Shown here: one piece after another, positions 31,924 through 39,790 of the stretch | Layout: each line of letters opens with the position of its first letter | Numbering within the stretch: position 1 is the first letter of the stretch | From: Paraplanobispora takensis | Lineage (GTDB): Bacteria; Actinomycetota; Actinomycetes; Streptosporangiales; Streptosporangiaceae | Direction: 5' to 3' | Assembly (NCBI RefSeq): GCF_016863195.1 | Contig: NZ_BOOK01000029.1 | Location: 147,900 to 211,899 of the forward strand | DNA length: 64,000 nt | Notes under the pieces: model-generated | What the model was told of the DNA's origin: nothing | Databases searched by the model: none | What the model saw: only the letters and a program-made list of their open reading frames with translations | Program-made: the position numbers and the translations under genes

Positions 31924-32114
31924 CCCGGCCCGCTCCGGACATCCGGAGCCTCCCCGCCTCCACCTCGTCCAATTCGTCCAGCTCATCCGACTCATCCGGC
32001 CGCCGGGAGATCTCCGCACCGGCCGATCCCGCCCGTCGGAGCGTCTCCGCACCGGCCGTATCCGAGCGCCGGAGCGTTCCCGCGCCCGCCGTACCCGACC
32101 GCCGGAGGGCCTGA
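31920..32114 (+). CDS. Short coupled ORF of low complexity (doubtful gene)
   Basis: GTG 31920 overlaps the SIP stop (GTGA), and the stop at 32112-32114 overlaps the permease ATG. The 64-residue product is Ser/Pro/Arg-rich with an 11-residue repeat ending VPDRRRA. Its tail resembles the cytosolic N-terminal tail of some FecCD permeases, so it may be a frameshifted extension of the permease, or merely a spacer that carries ribosomes through. No domain is recognisable. Confidence 0.3.
   Translation: MTRPAPDIRSLPASTSSNSSSSSDSSGRREISAPADPARRSVSAPAVSERRSVPAPAVPDRRRA
32010..32109 (+). repeat. Three tandem 33-bp repeats before the first permease
   Basis: Units beginning TCTCCGCACCGGCCG occur at about 32010 and 32043, and a diverged copy at 32077. 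The 33-bp period preserves a reading frame of 11 codons. Confidence 0.7.
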
Positions 32115-33100
32115 TGCGGTGGACCGGACTGGCCCTCTCCTGCGCGGCACTGGGAGCGGTGACGGTGCTCAGCATCGCGGTCGGCGCCCAGGCGATCCCG
32201 CTCGGGGAGGTCTGGCAGCAGCTGTGGAACCCCACCGGCGGGGAGAGCGCCGCGATCGTCCACGACCTGCGCGTGCCCCGGACGCTCCTGGGCCTGTGCG
32301 TCGGCGCGGCGCTCGGGCTGGCCGGGGCGCTCATGCAGGGGCTCACCCGCAACCCGCTGGCCGATCCCGGCCTGCTCGGCGTCAACTCCGGGGCGTCGCT
32401 GGCCGTGGTCGGCTCCATCGTGTTCTTCGACGTCACGGACATGCGGTCCTGGGTGTGGTTCTCCATGGCGGGGGCGGCCGCGGCCGCGGCCGCCGTCTAC
32501 GTCCTGGGCACGACCGGGCGCGGTGCGGCCGGTCCCGCCCGGCTGGTGCTCGCCGGCGCGGCCGTCAGCGCCGCCCTGCTCTCGGCCGTCGAGGCGATGC
32601 TCACCCTGGACGCCGGGGCGTTCGACCGGTGGCGCTTCTGGGACGTGGGGGCGCTCGCCGGCCGGGACGCCGCGGTCGTCGCGGAGATCGCGCCGTTCGT
32701 CGTCGTGGGCGCGGTGCTCGCGCTCGGGCTCGGGCGGGGGCTCAACGCCATCGCCCTGGGCGAGCAGGCCGGCCAGGGCCTGGGCGTGAACCTGGCCCGG
32801 GTCCGGCTCGGCGGGGCCGCGGCGATCATGCTGCTCTGCGGCGCGGCGACCGCCGCCGCCGGCCCCATCGGGTTCATCGGGCTCATGGCCCCGCACGCCG
32901 TACGCGCCTTCACCGGGCCGGACAACCGCTGGGTCCTGGCCTACTCGGCCGTCCTCGCCCCGGTCCTGCTGCTCACCGCCGACGTCGTCGGCAGGGTGGT
33001 GGTGCGGCCGGGCGAGCTGGAGAGCGGCATCGTCACCGCGTTCGTCGGAGCCCCCGTGCTGATCTATCTCCTGCGCCGCCGACGGGCCGTCCGCCTGTGA
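32114..33100 (+). CDS. FecCD family iron-siderophore ABC permease (first subunit)
   Basis: This 328-residue inner-membrane permease has about nine to ten helices and the FecCD landmarks LRVPRTLLGLCVGAALGLAG, ALMQGLTRNPLADPGLLGVN, AAGPIGFIGLMAPHAVRAFT and the C-terminal helix before RRRRAVRL. It forms a heterodimer with the second permease. GGAGGG lies before ATG 32114, which overlaps the preceding short ORF's stop. Co-transcription with the SIP gene is likely. Confidence 0.92.
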   Translation: MRWTGLALSCAALGAVTVLSIAVGAQAIPLGEVWQQLWNPTGGESAAIVHDLRVPRTLLGLCVGAALGLAGALMQGLTRNPLADPGLLGVNSGASLAVVGSIVFFDVTDMRSWVWFSMAGAAAAAAAVYVLGTTGRGAAGPARLVLAGAAVSAALLSAVEAMLTLDAGAFDRWRFWDVGALAGRDAAVVAEIAPFVVVGAVLALGLGRGLNAIALGEQAGQGLGVNLARVRLGGAAAIMLLCGAATAAAGPIGFIGLMAPHAVRAFTGPDNRWVLAYSAVLAPVLLLTADVVGRVVVRPGELESGIVTAFVGAPVLIYLLRRRRAVRL

Positions 33101-33234
33101 ACCGTCTCCGGGCGTCCCCGGCCGAGCCCTCGGATCCCTCCGGACCGGCCCTCCCCGATCAAGTCGTTCTCTCCCCGCCGACGGGCCGCCCGCCCGCGAC
33201 CGGCCCGTCCTCCCGTCTCGAAGGACCTCCTCCC

Positions 33235-34275
33235 GTGAGCGTCTACCGCATCCTCAGCACTCCCTCCCGCCGGATCTCCGTGCGGGTCCACCTCCGCGCG
33301 TCGGCGGTCGTCGCGGTCCTGCTGGCCCTCACGGCCGCGGTCGTGCTGGTCGCCATGGGCACCGGGTCCGCGGTGCCGGTCGGCGACGTCGTCAAGACCC
33401 TGTTCGGCGGGGGCGACGCCATGAGCGAGATGGTCGTCTACGAGCTGCGCGCCCCGCGGGCGGCGCTCGCCCTCCTGGTGGGGGCGGCGCTCGGCGCGGG
33501 GGGCGCCGTCGTGCAGAGCCTGTCGCGCAATCCGCTCGGCAGCCCGGACGTCGTCGGGGTGAACGCGGGCGCGGCGGCGGGAGCGGTCCTGGTGATCCTC
33601 GTCGTCGGCGCCCCCACGCCCCTGGGCGTCGCCGCCGGCGCGCTGGCCTGCGGCCTGCTCGCGGCCCTGGCGGTCTACGCGCTGTCCTACACGCGCGGGG
33701 TGCAGGGCACTCGGCTGATCATGGTGGGCGTCGCGGTCACCGCCATGCTCCACTCGGTCATCGCCTACCTGCTGACCAGGGCCGACCTGTACGAGTCGCA
33801 GGGGGCCAAGGTGTGGCTGGTGGGCAGTCTGGCCGGAGCGGGCTGGGAGCGGGTGGGGCCGGTGGCCGCGGCGACGGCCGTACTGCTGCCCGCCGCGCTG
33901 GCGCTGGGCCGGTCGCTGGGCACCATGGAGATGGGCGACGACGCGGCCGGCGCTCTCGGCATGCGGGTGGAGCGCCTGCGCTTCGCCCTGCTGCTGGTGG
34001 CCGTGGCGCTGTCGGGGATCGCGGTCTCGGCCGCCGGCCCCATCGCCTTCGTCGCCCTGGCCGCCCCGCAGCTCGCCCGGCGGCTGACCCGGGCCCCGGG
34101 GGCGGGCGTCGCCTCGGCCTCGGCCGTCGGCGCACTGCTGCTGGCGGGCGCCGACCTGGCGGTCCAGCGGCTGCCGACCCCCGGCCAGCTGCCCGTGGGG
34201 GTGCTGACCGGGGGTCTGGGCGGTCTCTACCTCGCCTGGCTGCTCCACCGTGAGTGGCGGGCGGGCCGCTCCTGA
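33235..34275 (+). CDS. FecCD family iron-siderophore ABC permease (second subunit)
   Basis: The 346-residue partner permease carries LRAPRAALALLVGAALGAGG, VQSLSRNPLGSPDVVGVNAG and AAGPIAFVALAAPQLARRLT. A short basic N-terminus (YRILSTPSRRISVRVHLRAS) precedes helix one. GTG 33235 is preferred because GAAGGA lies about 11 bases upstream; a GTG at 33097 overlapping the previous stop is in frame and would add a 46-residue Pro-rich tail, so it cannot be excluded. Normally an ATPase gene would follow; here the convergent receptor gene follows after 38 bp. Confidence 0.9.
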   Translation: MSVYRILSTPSRRISVRVHLRASAVVAVLLALTAAVVLVAMGTGSAVPVGDVVKTLFGGGDAMSEMVVYELRAPRAALALLVGAALGAGGAVVQSLSRNPLGSPDVVGVNAGAAAGAVLVILVVGAPTPLGVAAGALACGLLAALAVYALSYTRGVQGTRLIMVGVAVTAMLHSVIAYLLTRADLYESQGAKVWLVGSLAGAGWERVGPVAAATAVLLPAALALGRSLGTMEMGDDAAGALGMRVERLRFALLLVAVALSGIAVSAAGPIAFVALAAPQLARRLTRAPGAGVASASAVGALLLAGADLAVQRLPTPGQLPVGVLTGGLGGLYLAWLLHREWRAGRS

Positions 34276-34313
34276 CCGCCGGATGCGGGGGGCGGCCCGG
34301 GACGGGCGCGGCG

Positions 34314-35324
34314 TCAGCCGGCGAACTGCTTCTCGACGCGGTCGATGATGTTGGACGCGCTGTAGTAGTCGATGCGGAAGGAGTCCAGGCCCAGGTCGTA
34401 GACCCGCTTGTCGGCGACGGCCGACAGGTCCTTCCAGAGCGGCTTGGCCTGGGTGGCGGTGATCTCCTCGGCGCTGTGGCTGACGAAGAAGAGCGAACTG
34501 TCGCCGAACGCCTTGAGCACGTTCTCCTGCGCGACGCTCACGATGTCCTTGCGCTCGCCGCCCTCCCGGGTGTCGGCGGCGGCCAGGGAGGCGTCGAGGG
34601 GGTGGAGGGTGAAGCCGAGCGAGGCCAGCAGCGCGCCCTGGGCGGAGGCCTCGGTGAACACGGGGATGTCGGTGTTGTTGTCGCGCAGCAGCACCGCGTC
34701 CTGTCCGGGCTTCTTGATCGCGCTCTTCACCTCGGTCACGCGCCGGTCGTAGGCGTCGATGACCTTCTTGGCGTTCGCCTCCAGGCCCAGCGCGCCCCCC
34801 AGCTTGGTGGTGAGCTCCTGCCAGGAGAGGTTGTCGTGCCGGAACAGCACGGTCGGCGCGATGCTCTTCAGCCGGTCGTAGATCTTCAGGGTGCTGTCCG
34901 CGCCGGAGGCCGAACCGATGATCAGGTCGGGCTTGGCCGCGATGACCTTCTCGACGTCGGCTTCGAAGCCCTGGTAGAGCACCTGGACGCCCCGCTGCTC
35001 GGCGACGTCGGCCCACTGGGAGAAGAACCCGTTCGCCGAGGTGATCGGGCTGGGCGGGGTGGCCTGGGAGGCGACCAGCGGCGCCTCCAGCGCGAGCAGG
35101 TGGCCGGTCAGGGTGACGGCCACCGAGACGACGCGCTTGGGGGAGGCCGGCACCTCCGTGGTCCCCGCCTCGTGCTGGACGCTCCGCGTCCCGCCCGTGC
35201 CTGCGGCGCCGCTCGCGCTCTGCGCCGGGGCGGCCTCCGTGCCGGACCCGCAGGCCGCAAGGCCCAGCACGGTGGACGCCGCGACGACGGCGGCGGCCCA
35301 GCGCCGGCGGATAGATGCCCTCAT
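34314..35324 (-). CDS. Iron-siderophore ABC transporter substrate-binding lipoprotein
   Basis: The 336-residue lipoprotein has a type II signal peptide ending in the lipobox GLAAC, so Cys near residue 25 would be lipidated and the protein anchored on the outer membrane face. The mature part is a helical-backbone class III binding protein (SPKRVVSVAVTLTGHLLALE, KPDLIIGSASGADSTLKIYD, DKRVYDLGLDSFRIDYYSAS). The N-terminal region resembles FepB/DesE-type receptors; the ligand is unknown. It is convergent with the permeases but has its own iron box upstream of the start, so both halves should answer to the same regulator. Confidence 0.92.
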   Translation of the reverse strand: MRASIRRRWAAAVVAASTVLGLAACGSGTEAAPAQSASGAAGTGGTRSVQHEAGTTEVPASPKRVVSVAVTLTGHLLALEAPLVASQATPPSPITSANGFFSQWADVAEQRGVQVLYQGFEADVEKVIAAKPDLIIGSASGADSTLKIYDRLKSIAPTVLFRHDNLSWQELTTKLGGALGLEANAKKVIDAYDRRVTEVKSAIKKPGQDAVLLRDNNTDIPVFTEASAQGALLASLGFTLHPLDASLAAADTREGGERKDIVSVAQENVLKAFGDSSLFFVSHSAEEITATQAKPLWKDLSAVADKRVYDLGLDSFRIDYYSASNIIDRVEKQFAG

Positions 35325-35357
35325 GACTCTCCTGCTTTCAGGTGTGTCCTACCAAAC

Positions 35358-35376
35358 TTAGGTAAGGCTAACCTAA
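35358..35376. promoter_or_regulatory. IdeR/DmdR-type iron box before the receptor gene
   Basis: TTAGGTAAGGCTAACCTAA differs from the consensus at one position. It lies about 35-50 bp upstream of the receptor start on the minus strand, in the promoter position. Confidence 0.92.
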
Positions 35377-35416
35377 ATAGCTTCTGAAGGTCGATGCGGG
35401 CCCCCGCCGGTACGCC

Positions 35417-37849
35417 TCACCGCTTCCAGAACGGGCGTCGCCTCTTCTCCTGTCCGCCGCCGATCAGGGTCTCCAGCGTGTGTACGGCCAGCCGCCACAG
35501 CGTGTCCACGTCGGCGGCGGGCTCGGGCGCCGTCAGGTCACGGGCCAGGGCGTCCAGTTCCGCGTGCCCGCCGAGGGAGGTGGCCAGCGCCGCCAGCCGG
35601 TCGCCGAGGTCGGCCAGGTAACGCAGCCGGTCGGCGGCCCGCAGGGACTCGGCGGCCCGCAGCCGGCGGAGCTCCTCGGCCAGCTGGGCCCGCAGCGCCT
35701 CCTGTGCGGCCGGGGTGGGGGCGGGAGCCGGAGGGTACGGCGTGATCATGTGCGGCGGGGGGACCGGGACGGTCGAGCCGGCCACGGACTTGTCCGCGCG
35801 CGGGAAGAACCGCTCGGTCTCCTGGAACGGGTCGGCGGAGCGCTCCTGCTCCATCCAGTCGAACGCCGCCGTGGGCCGGGACGCGCCGCGGGGGGCGCCC
35901 CCCGGAGCGGCCGGCCGCGGCGCGGCCGCGGGAGCGGCGGGCGGCGCGCCCATGGCCGCGGGAGCCGACATCCACGCCATCGGAGCGGCGGCCATCGGAG
36001 CGGCGGCGGGACCCGTCTCCCAGCCGCTGGGCAGCTCCACCGGCTGGACCACCCGGTGTTCCGGGCCGCCCTCGGCGACCACCCGCGAGTCGACCGCGAC
36101 GAACGCGGTGAAGCGGCAGAGCACGCCGTACCGCAGGGAGGTCGCCAGGATCTTCTCCTCGACCGAGTGGTCGCCGGCGGCGTAGCGGTCCTCCAGGTCG
36201 CGGAGCCGCGCCCGCGCCCAGATCGACCGCACCGCGGGGTTGTCCACCCGCGTCCCGGTGATCCGCCGCTCCCACGACTGCCCGGAGGCGTCCGTGCCGT
36301 GCAGGACCACCGCGCCGGAGGCGGCGCCCCGGTAGCGGCCGTGCACGGTCAGCGGCACGCCGGGGTAGATCGAGCCGAGCCGGCCGGTCTCGCCGGGCAC
36401 CGGGTCGAGCCCGTCGCCCTTGAGGGACAGGTCGGTGACCACCGGCGAGCCGATCCTGCGGTGGATGTGCTCCATCGCCTCATCCAGCCGGTCCTCCGAC
36501 TCCACCAGCTCGCACCGGCCCCCGCCCAGGCCGCTCAGCCGGCTCAGGAACCCGGCGTTGACCGCCCGGTCGATGCCGACCGTGTGGACCCGCACCCCGA
36601 CCAGGCGGCTGCCGACCTCCTTGATGATCTGGGTCTCGTTGCCGACCTGCCCGTCGGTGACCAGCACCAGGACGCGGTCCCTGGAGGAGTCGCCCAGCAT
36701 CGCGACGGCCTGGCGCAGCGGGTCGAGCATCTCGGTGCCGCCGCGGGCCTCCAGCCGCGCCAGGTGCTCGACCGCCCGGTAGCGGTTGCGGTCGGAGGCC
36801 TCCACGAGCCCGCCGTCGAGCCGCTCGGGCCGCTCCACCACGGTGTCGAAGGACAGCACCGCGAACCGGTCGGCGCCGGTCAGGGTGTCGATGATGCGGG
36901 CGGCCGCGCGCCGGGCGGCGACCATCTTCCAGCCGCCCATGCTGCCCGACCGGTCGAGCACGAGCACGACGTCCTTGGGCGTGGCGGTGGCCGGCGCCTG
37001 CGGCGGGACGACGGTCAGCGCGAACGTGCCCTCCTCGCCCTCGGCGTCGGGGACCAGCGTGAGGCAGGAGGAGGCGCCGAACGACAGGCGCAGGATGAAG
37101 TCGCGGTCCAGGCGCTCGCCCGGCTGCAGCCGTACCGTGCCGCCCTCCTGCAGGACCGTGTGCAGGCTGGAGCGGACCTCCTGCAGCTCCAGCCCGGCGG
37201 TGTCGATCGTGGCCGCCAGCGAGAGCCGCACCGGGTTGGGGAAGCCGGGCAGCAGCACGGGCGGGGTGATCCGGGAGGCGTCGGGCACCGCGTCGGTGTC
37301 CGGCGCCCAGCCGTCGCCGGCCTGCTCGCCGTCGAGCGGGACGCCGGGGATGTAACGCGGGGCGACGACCAGGGGGAAGCGGAAGGTCGCCGCGCCGTCC
37401 TCGTAGGGGAGCGGCTGGTCCAGCGTCAGGTGCACGGTGACCCGCTCGCCCGGCACGATGTTGCCGACCCTGATGGTGAAGACGTCGGGCCGGTCCTCCT
37501 CGGCGATGGCGGCCCGCCTGCCCTCGGCGACGGCCTGGTCGTAGTCGGCCCTGGCCTGGCCGCGCTCCTTGAGCACGCCCTCGACGATCCGCCCGTCGGC
37601 CTCCATCCTGAAGGCCGTCACGGCGGCCCGGTCGGGCAGCGGGAAGATGTAGGTCGCCTCCAGCGGCACGTCGAACGGGTTGCGGAAGCCCTGGGTCACC
37701 TTCACTCCGGCGACCAGGCCGGACAGCTCGGCGGTGACGTCGACGCTCTCCAGGGGCAGGTTTCCGCGCTCGGTGGTGAGTGCTCCCATCCCGGCGTCGG
37801 GGACCGGCGCGCACTCGTCCGGCCGTAGCGGGGTGATCGAAGTGATCAT
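35417..37849 (-). CDS. VIT domain / von Willebrand factor A domain protein
   Basis: The 810-residue protein has an N-terminal VIT domain (about 10-140: VAGVKVTQGFRNPFDVPLEA, TYIFPLPDRAAVTAFRMEAD, RVGNIVPGERVTVHLTLDQP). A vWA domain follows with a complete MIDAS: DRSGSMGGWK (DxSxS), GGTEMLDPL and VTDGQVGNE. After residue ~590 comes a long Pro/Ala-rich linker (PAAPAAAPRPAAPGGAPRGA) and a helical C-terminus ending KRRRPFWKR. The architecture is that of inter-alpha-trypsin-inhibitor heavy chains and bacterial relatives of unknown role. No signal peptide is visible, so it is probably cytosolic. GGAAGGAAA precedes ATG 37849, which overlaps the stop of the MerR-like regulator by four bases; the two are coupled. 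Confidence 0.9.
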   Translation of the reverse strand: MITSITPLRPDECAPVPDAGMGALTTERGNLPLESVDVTAELSGLVAGVKVTQGFRNPFDVPLEATYIFPLPDRAAVTAFRMEADGRIVEGVLKERGQARADYDQAVAEGRRAAIAEEDRPDVFTIRVGNIVPGERVTVHLTLDQPLPYEDGAATFRFPLVVAPRYIPGVPLDGEQAGDGWAPDTDAVPDASRITPPVLLPGFPNPVRLSLAATIDTAGLELQEVRSSLHTVLQEGGTVRLQPGERLDRDFILRLSFGASSCLTLVPDAEGEEGTFALTVVPPQAPATATPKDVVLVLDRSGSMGGWKMVAARRAAARIIDTLTGADRFAVLSFDTVVERPERLDGGLVEASDRNRYRAVEHLARLEARGGTEMLDPLRQAVAMLGDSSRDRVLVLVTDGQVGNETQIIKEVGSRLVGVRVHTVGIDRAVNAGFLSRLSGLGGGRCELVESEDRLDEAMEHIHRRIGSPVVTDLSLKGDGLDPVPGETGRLGSIYPGVPLTVHGRYRGAASGAVVLHGTDASGQSWERRITGTRVDNPAVRSIWARARLRDLEDRYAAGDHSVEEKILATSLRYGVLCRFTAFVAVDSRVVAEGGPEHRVVQPVELPSGWETGPAAAPMAAAPMAWMSAPAAMGAPPAAPAAAPRPAAPGGAPRGASRPTAAFDWMEQERSADPFQETERFFPRADKSVAGSTVPVPPPHMITPYPPAPAPTPAAQEALRAQLAEELRRLRAAESLRAADRLRYLADLGDRLAALATSLGGHAELDALARDLTAPEPAADVDTLWRLAVHTLETLIGGGQEKRRRPFWKR

Positions 37850-38670
37850 CGGTGGTTTCCTTCCGGAGGGGCGAGTTCGCGCATACGGAGGGCCGAGACC
37901 AGCGCCCGTGAGGCGGCGCCGATCGCGGCGAGGTCGTCGTCGGAGAGGGGACGGGCGGCGCCGTCGAGCAGGAGCGTCACCCCGGGTGCGAGCCGTACGG
38001 CGGGCACCGCGGTCACGGGGGCGCCGGGAGCGGAGAGCCCGCCGGAGAACACGGCGGCCTCCACCTCGTGATCCGCCGGCCCGGCCGCGCCCGGATCGGC
38101 CGCGTCCGGATCGGCCGTGCTCACCCCGGTCGCGCCCGACTCGGCCGGAACGGCCGGGCCGGGATCCGGGAGGAGCAGGCCGGGATCCGGCGCGGGCGGG
38201 TCGGTCCAGAAGCGCGGGCGGGCGGGTGCTCCCGTGACGCCGGGTGCCCGGGCCGCTCCGGCCGGAGCCGTCGCGCCGGTTCGATCCATCGCACCGGCCT
38301 GATCCGCCGCTCCGGCCCGATCGGCGGCCCCGGCGGGCCCGGTGAGCGCAGCGGGGGCGTCCGGGACGGTGCGCAGGCGGGCGATCTCCTCCAGGGCCCG
38401 GTCCGTGGCCCCGGCCAGCTCGACCTGGATCTCGGCGATGCTCCGGCCCTCCGCCTGGCGGCGCTTGACGGCGACGAGCTGGAGCAGGTGGCGCCTGCCG
38501 TACAGGGCCACCCGTCCGCGCCGGGACAGGGGCGGGTCGAGCAGGCCGATCGTGGCGTACCACCGGACGAGGCGCTCGTTCGGCACGTCCCTGACCCGGC
38601 CGTTGAGCCGCCCGTCCGGGGTGAGCACGGTGGAGGCGTGCTCCACCAGTTCGCCGATCGTCCATTCCAT
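37846..38670 (-). CDS. MerR-like transcriptional regulator coupled to the VIT/vWA gene
   Basis: The 274-residue protein has a MerR-type winged helix at residues about 1-75: MEWTIGELVEHASTVL, ERLVRWYATIGLLDPPLSRR and VALYGRRHLLQLVAVKRRQA. A Pro/Ala/Gly-rich linker (about 105-195) of drifting short repeats follows. The C-terminal 80 residues (EVEAAVFSGGLSAPG through LVSALRMRELAPPEG) may be the sensor. Start 38670 avoids 12 extra codons lying in the operator region. A clear palindrome 11-35 bp upstream suggests autoregulation of the two-gene operon. Confidence 0.85.
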   Translation of the reverse strand: MEWTIGELVEHASTVLTPDGRLNGRVRDVPNERLVRWYATIGLLDPPLSRRGRVALYGRRHLLQLVAVKRRQAEGRSIAEIQVELAGATDRALEEIARLRTVPDAPAALTGPAGAADRAGAADQAGAMDRTGATAPAGAARAPGVTGAPARPRFWTDPPAPDPGLLLPDPGPAVPAESGATGVSTADPDAADPGAAGPADHEVEAAVFSGGLSAPGAPVTAVPAVRLAPGVTLLLDGAARPLSDDDLAAIGAASRALVSALRMRELAPPEGNHR

Positions 38671-38680
38671 GCCCTCAGAA

Positions 38681-38705
38681 TGACACTGTAATAATGACAG
38701 TGTCA
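38681..38705. promoter_or_regulatory. Palindromic operator of the MerR-like regulator
   Basis: TGACACTG (38681-38688) and CAGTGTCA (38698-38705) are exact inverted repeats nine bases apart, 11-35 bp upstream of the regulator's ATG. Confidence 0.8.
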
Positions 38706-38731
38706 ATGTCGGGGCGAACGGCGGACCCGGT

Positions 38732-39718
38732 TCACTTCACGGCGGTGACCGGGCGGGAGGACTGGAACGTCCTGCGATAGGCGCTGGGCGCCACACCCAG
38801 GACGGCGGCCATCTGCTGGCGCAGGGCGGCGCCGGTACCGAAGCCCGCGTGCCGGGCGACGAGGTCGACCGGCAGGTCGGTGGTCTCCAGCAGGTGACGG
38901 GCGCGCTCGACGCGCTGCTGGACGATCCACCGGCCCGGGCTCATCCCGGTCTCCTCGCGGAAGCGCCGGGTGAAGGTGCGCACGCTCATCCGGACCTGGC
39001 CGGCCAGCGAGCGCAGGTCGAGCCGCTCGTCCAGGTGCGCCAGCGCCCAGACGCGCGCGGGGGCGGTGGAGGCGTCGGGCGTGGCCGGGACCGGATGCTC
39101 GATGTACTGCGCCTGGCCGCCCGGCCGCCACGGCGGCATCACGCAGCGCCGCGCCACGCGGTTGCCGACCTCGCTCCCGTGGTCGCTGCGCACGACGTGC
39201 AGGCACAGGTCGACGCCCGCGCCGACGCCGGCCGAGGTGAGGATGTCGCCGTCGTCGACGAACAGGACGTCCGGGTCGAGCTCGACGAGGGGGAACAGCT
39301 CGCGGAAGCGCCCGGCGTGCATCCAGTGCGTGGTCGCCGGCCTGCCGTCGAGCAGTCCGGCCGCGGCCAGGGCGAACGCCCCGGTGCAGACCGACATGAC
39401 GCGGCGGGTGCGGGCGGCGGCGGTCAGCGCGTCCCGGACCTCCGGCGGGAGCGTCCCCGAACGCATCGCCTCGTTGGCCGCGTGGAAGCCGGGCACCACC
39501 ACGGTGTCGGCCCGCGCCAGCTCCTCCAGGCCGTACTCGGGCACGATCTGGAAGCCCGCCGACGTCCGGACCGGCCGCGCGCCGGGACCGCAGACCCGGA
39601 CCCGGTAGAGGCGCCGGTCCAGGTCGTCGCGGGCGGCACCGAAGATCTGCGTCACGGTGCCCAGGTCGAAGGGGACCAGGTCGTCGAGGGCGAGGACGGC
39701 GATGCGGTGAGGCTCCAT
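38732..39718 (-). CDS. GlxA family transcriptional regulator (DJ-1/PfpI domain + AraC HTH)
   Basis: The 328-residue regulator has an N-terminal DJ-1/PfpI-like domain (residues about 5-185; VMSVCTGAFALAAAGLLDGR contains the conserved Cys elbow). The C-terminal AraC pair of helix-turn-helices includes LDLRSLAGQVRMSVRTFTRR, FREETGMSPGRWIVQQRVER and HAGFGTGAALRQQMAAVLGV. It is divergent from the MFS transporter with a 72-bp shared promoter, so it probably controls that gene. GlxA regulators often respond to nitrogen compounds, but the effector is not evident. Confidence 0.92.
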   Translation of the reverse strand: MEPHRIAVLALDDLVPFDLGTVTQIFGAARDDLDRRLYRVRVCGPGARPVRTSAGFQIVPEYGLEELARADTVVVPGFHAANEAMRSGTLPPEVRDALTAAARTRRVMSVCTGAFALAAAGLLDGRPATTHWMHAGRFRELFPLVELDPDVLFVDDGDILTSAGVGAGVDLCLHVVRSDHGSEVGNRVARRCVMPPWRPGGQAQYIEHPVPATPDASTAPARVWALAHLDERLDLRSLAGQVRMSVRTFTRRFREETGMSPGRWIVQQRVERARHLLETTDLPVDLVARHAGFGTGAALRQQMAAVLGVAPSAYRRTFQSSRPVTAVK

Positions 39719-39790
39719 GGCCCGATTCTTTCACATGATGGCTTTCCGGCCACTGGTTCCGCGGGCGGCGCGTGCCCGATCCTTGACCCC

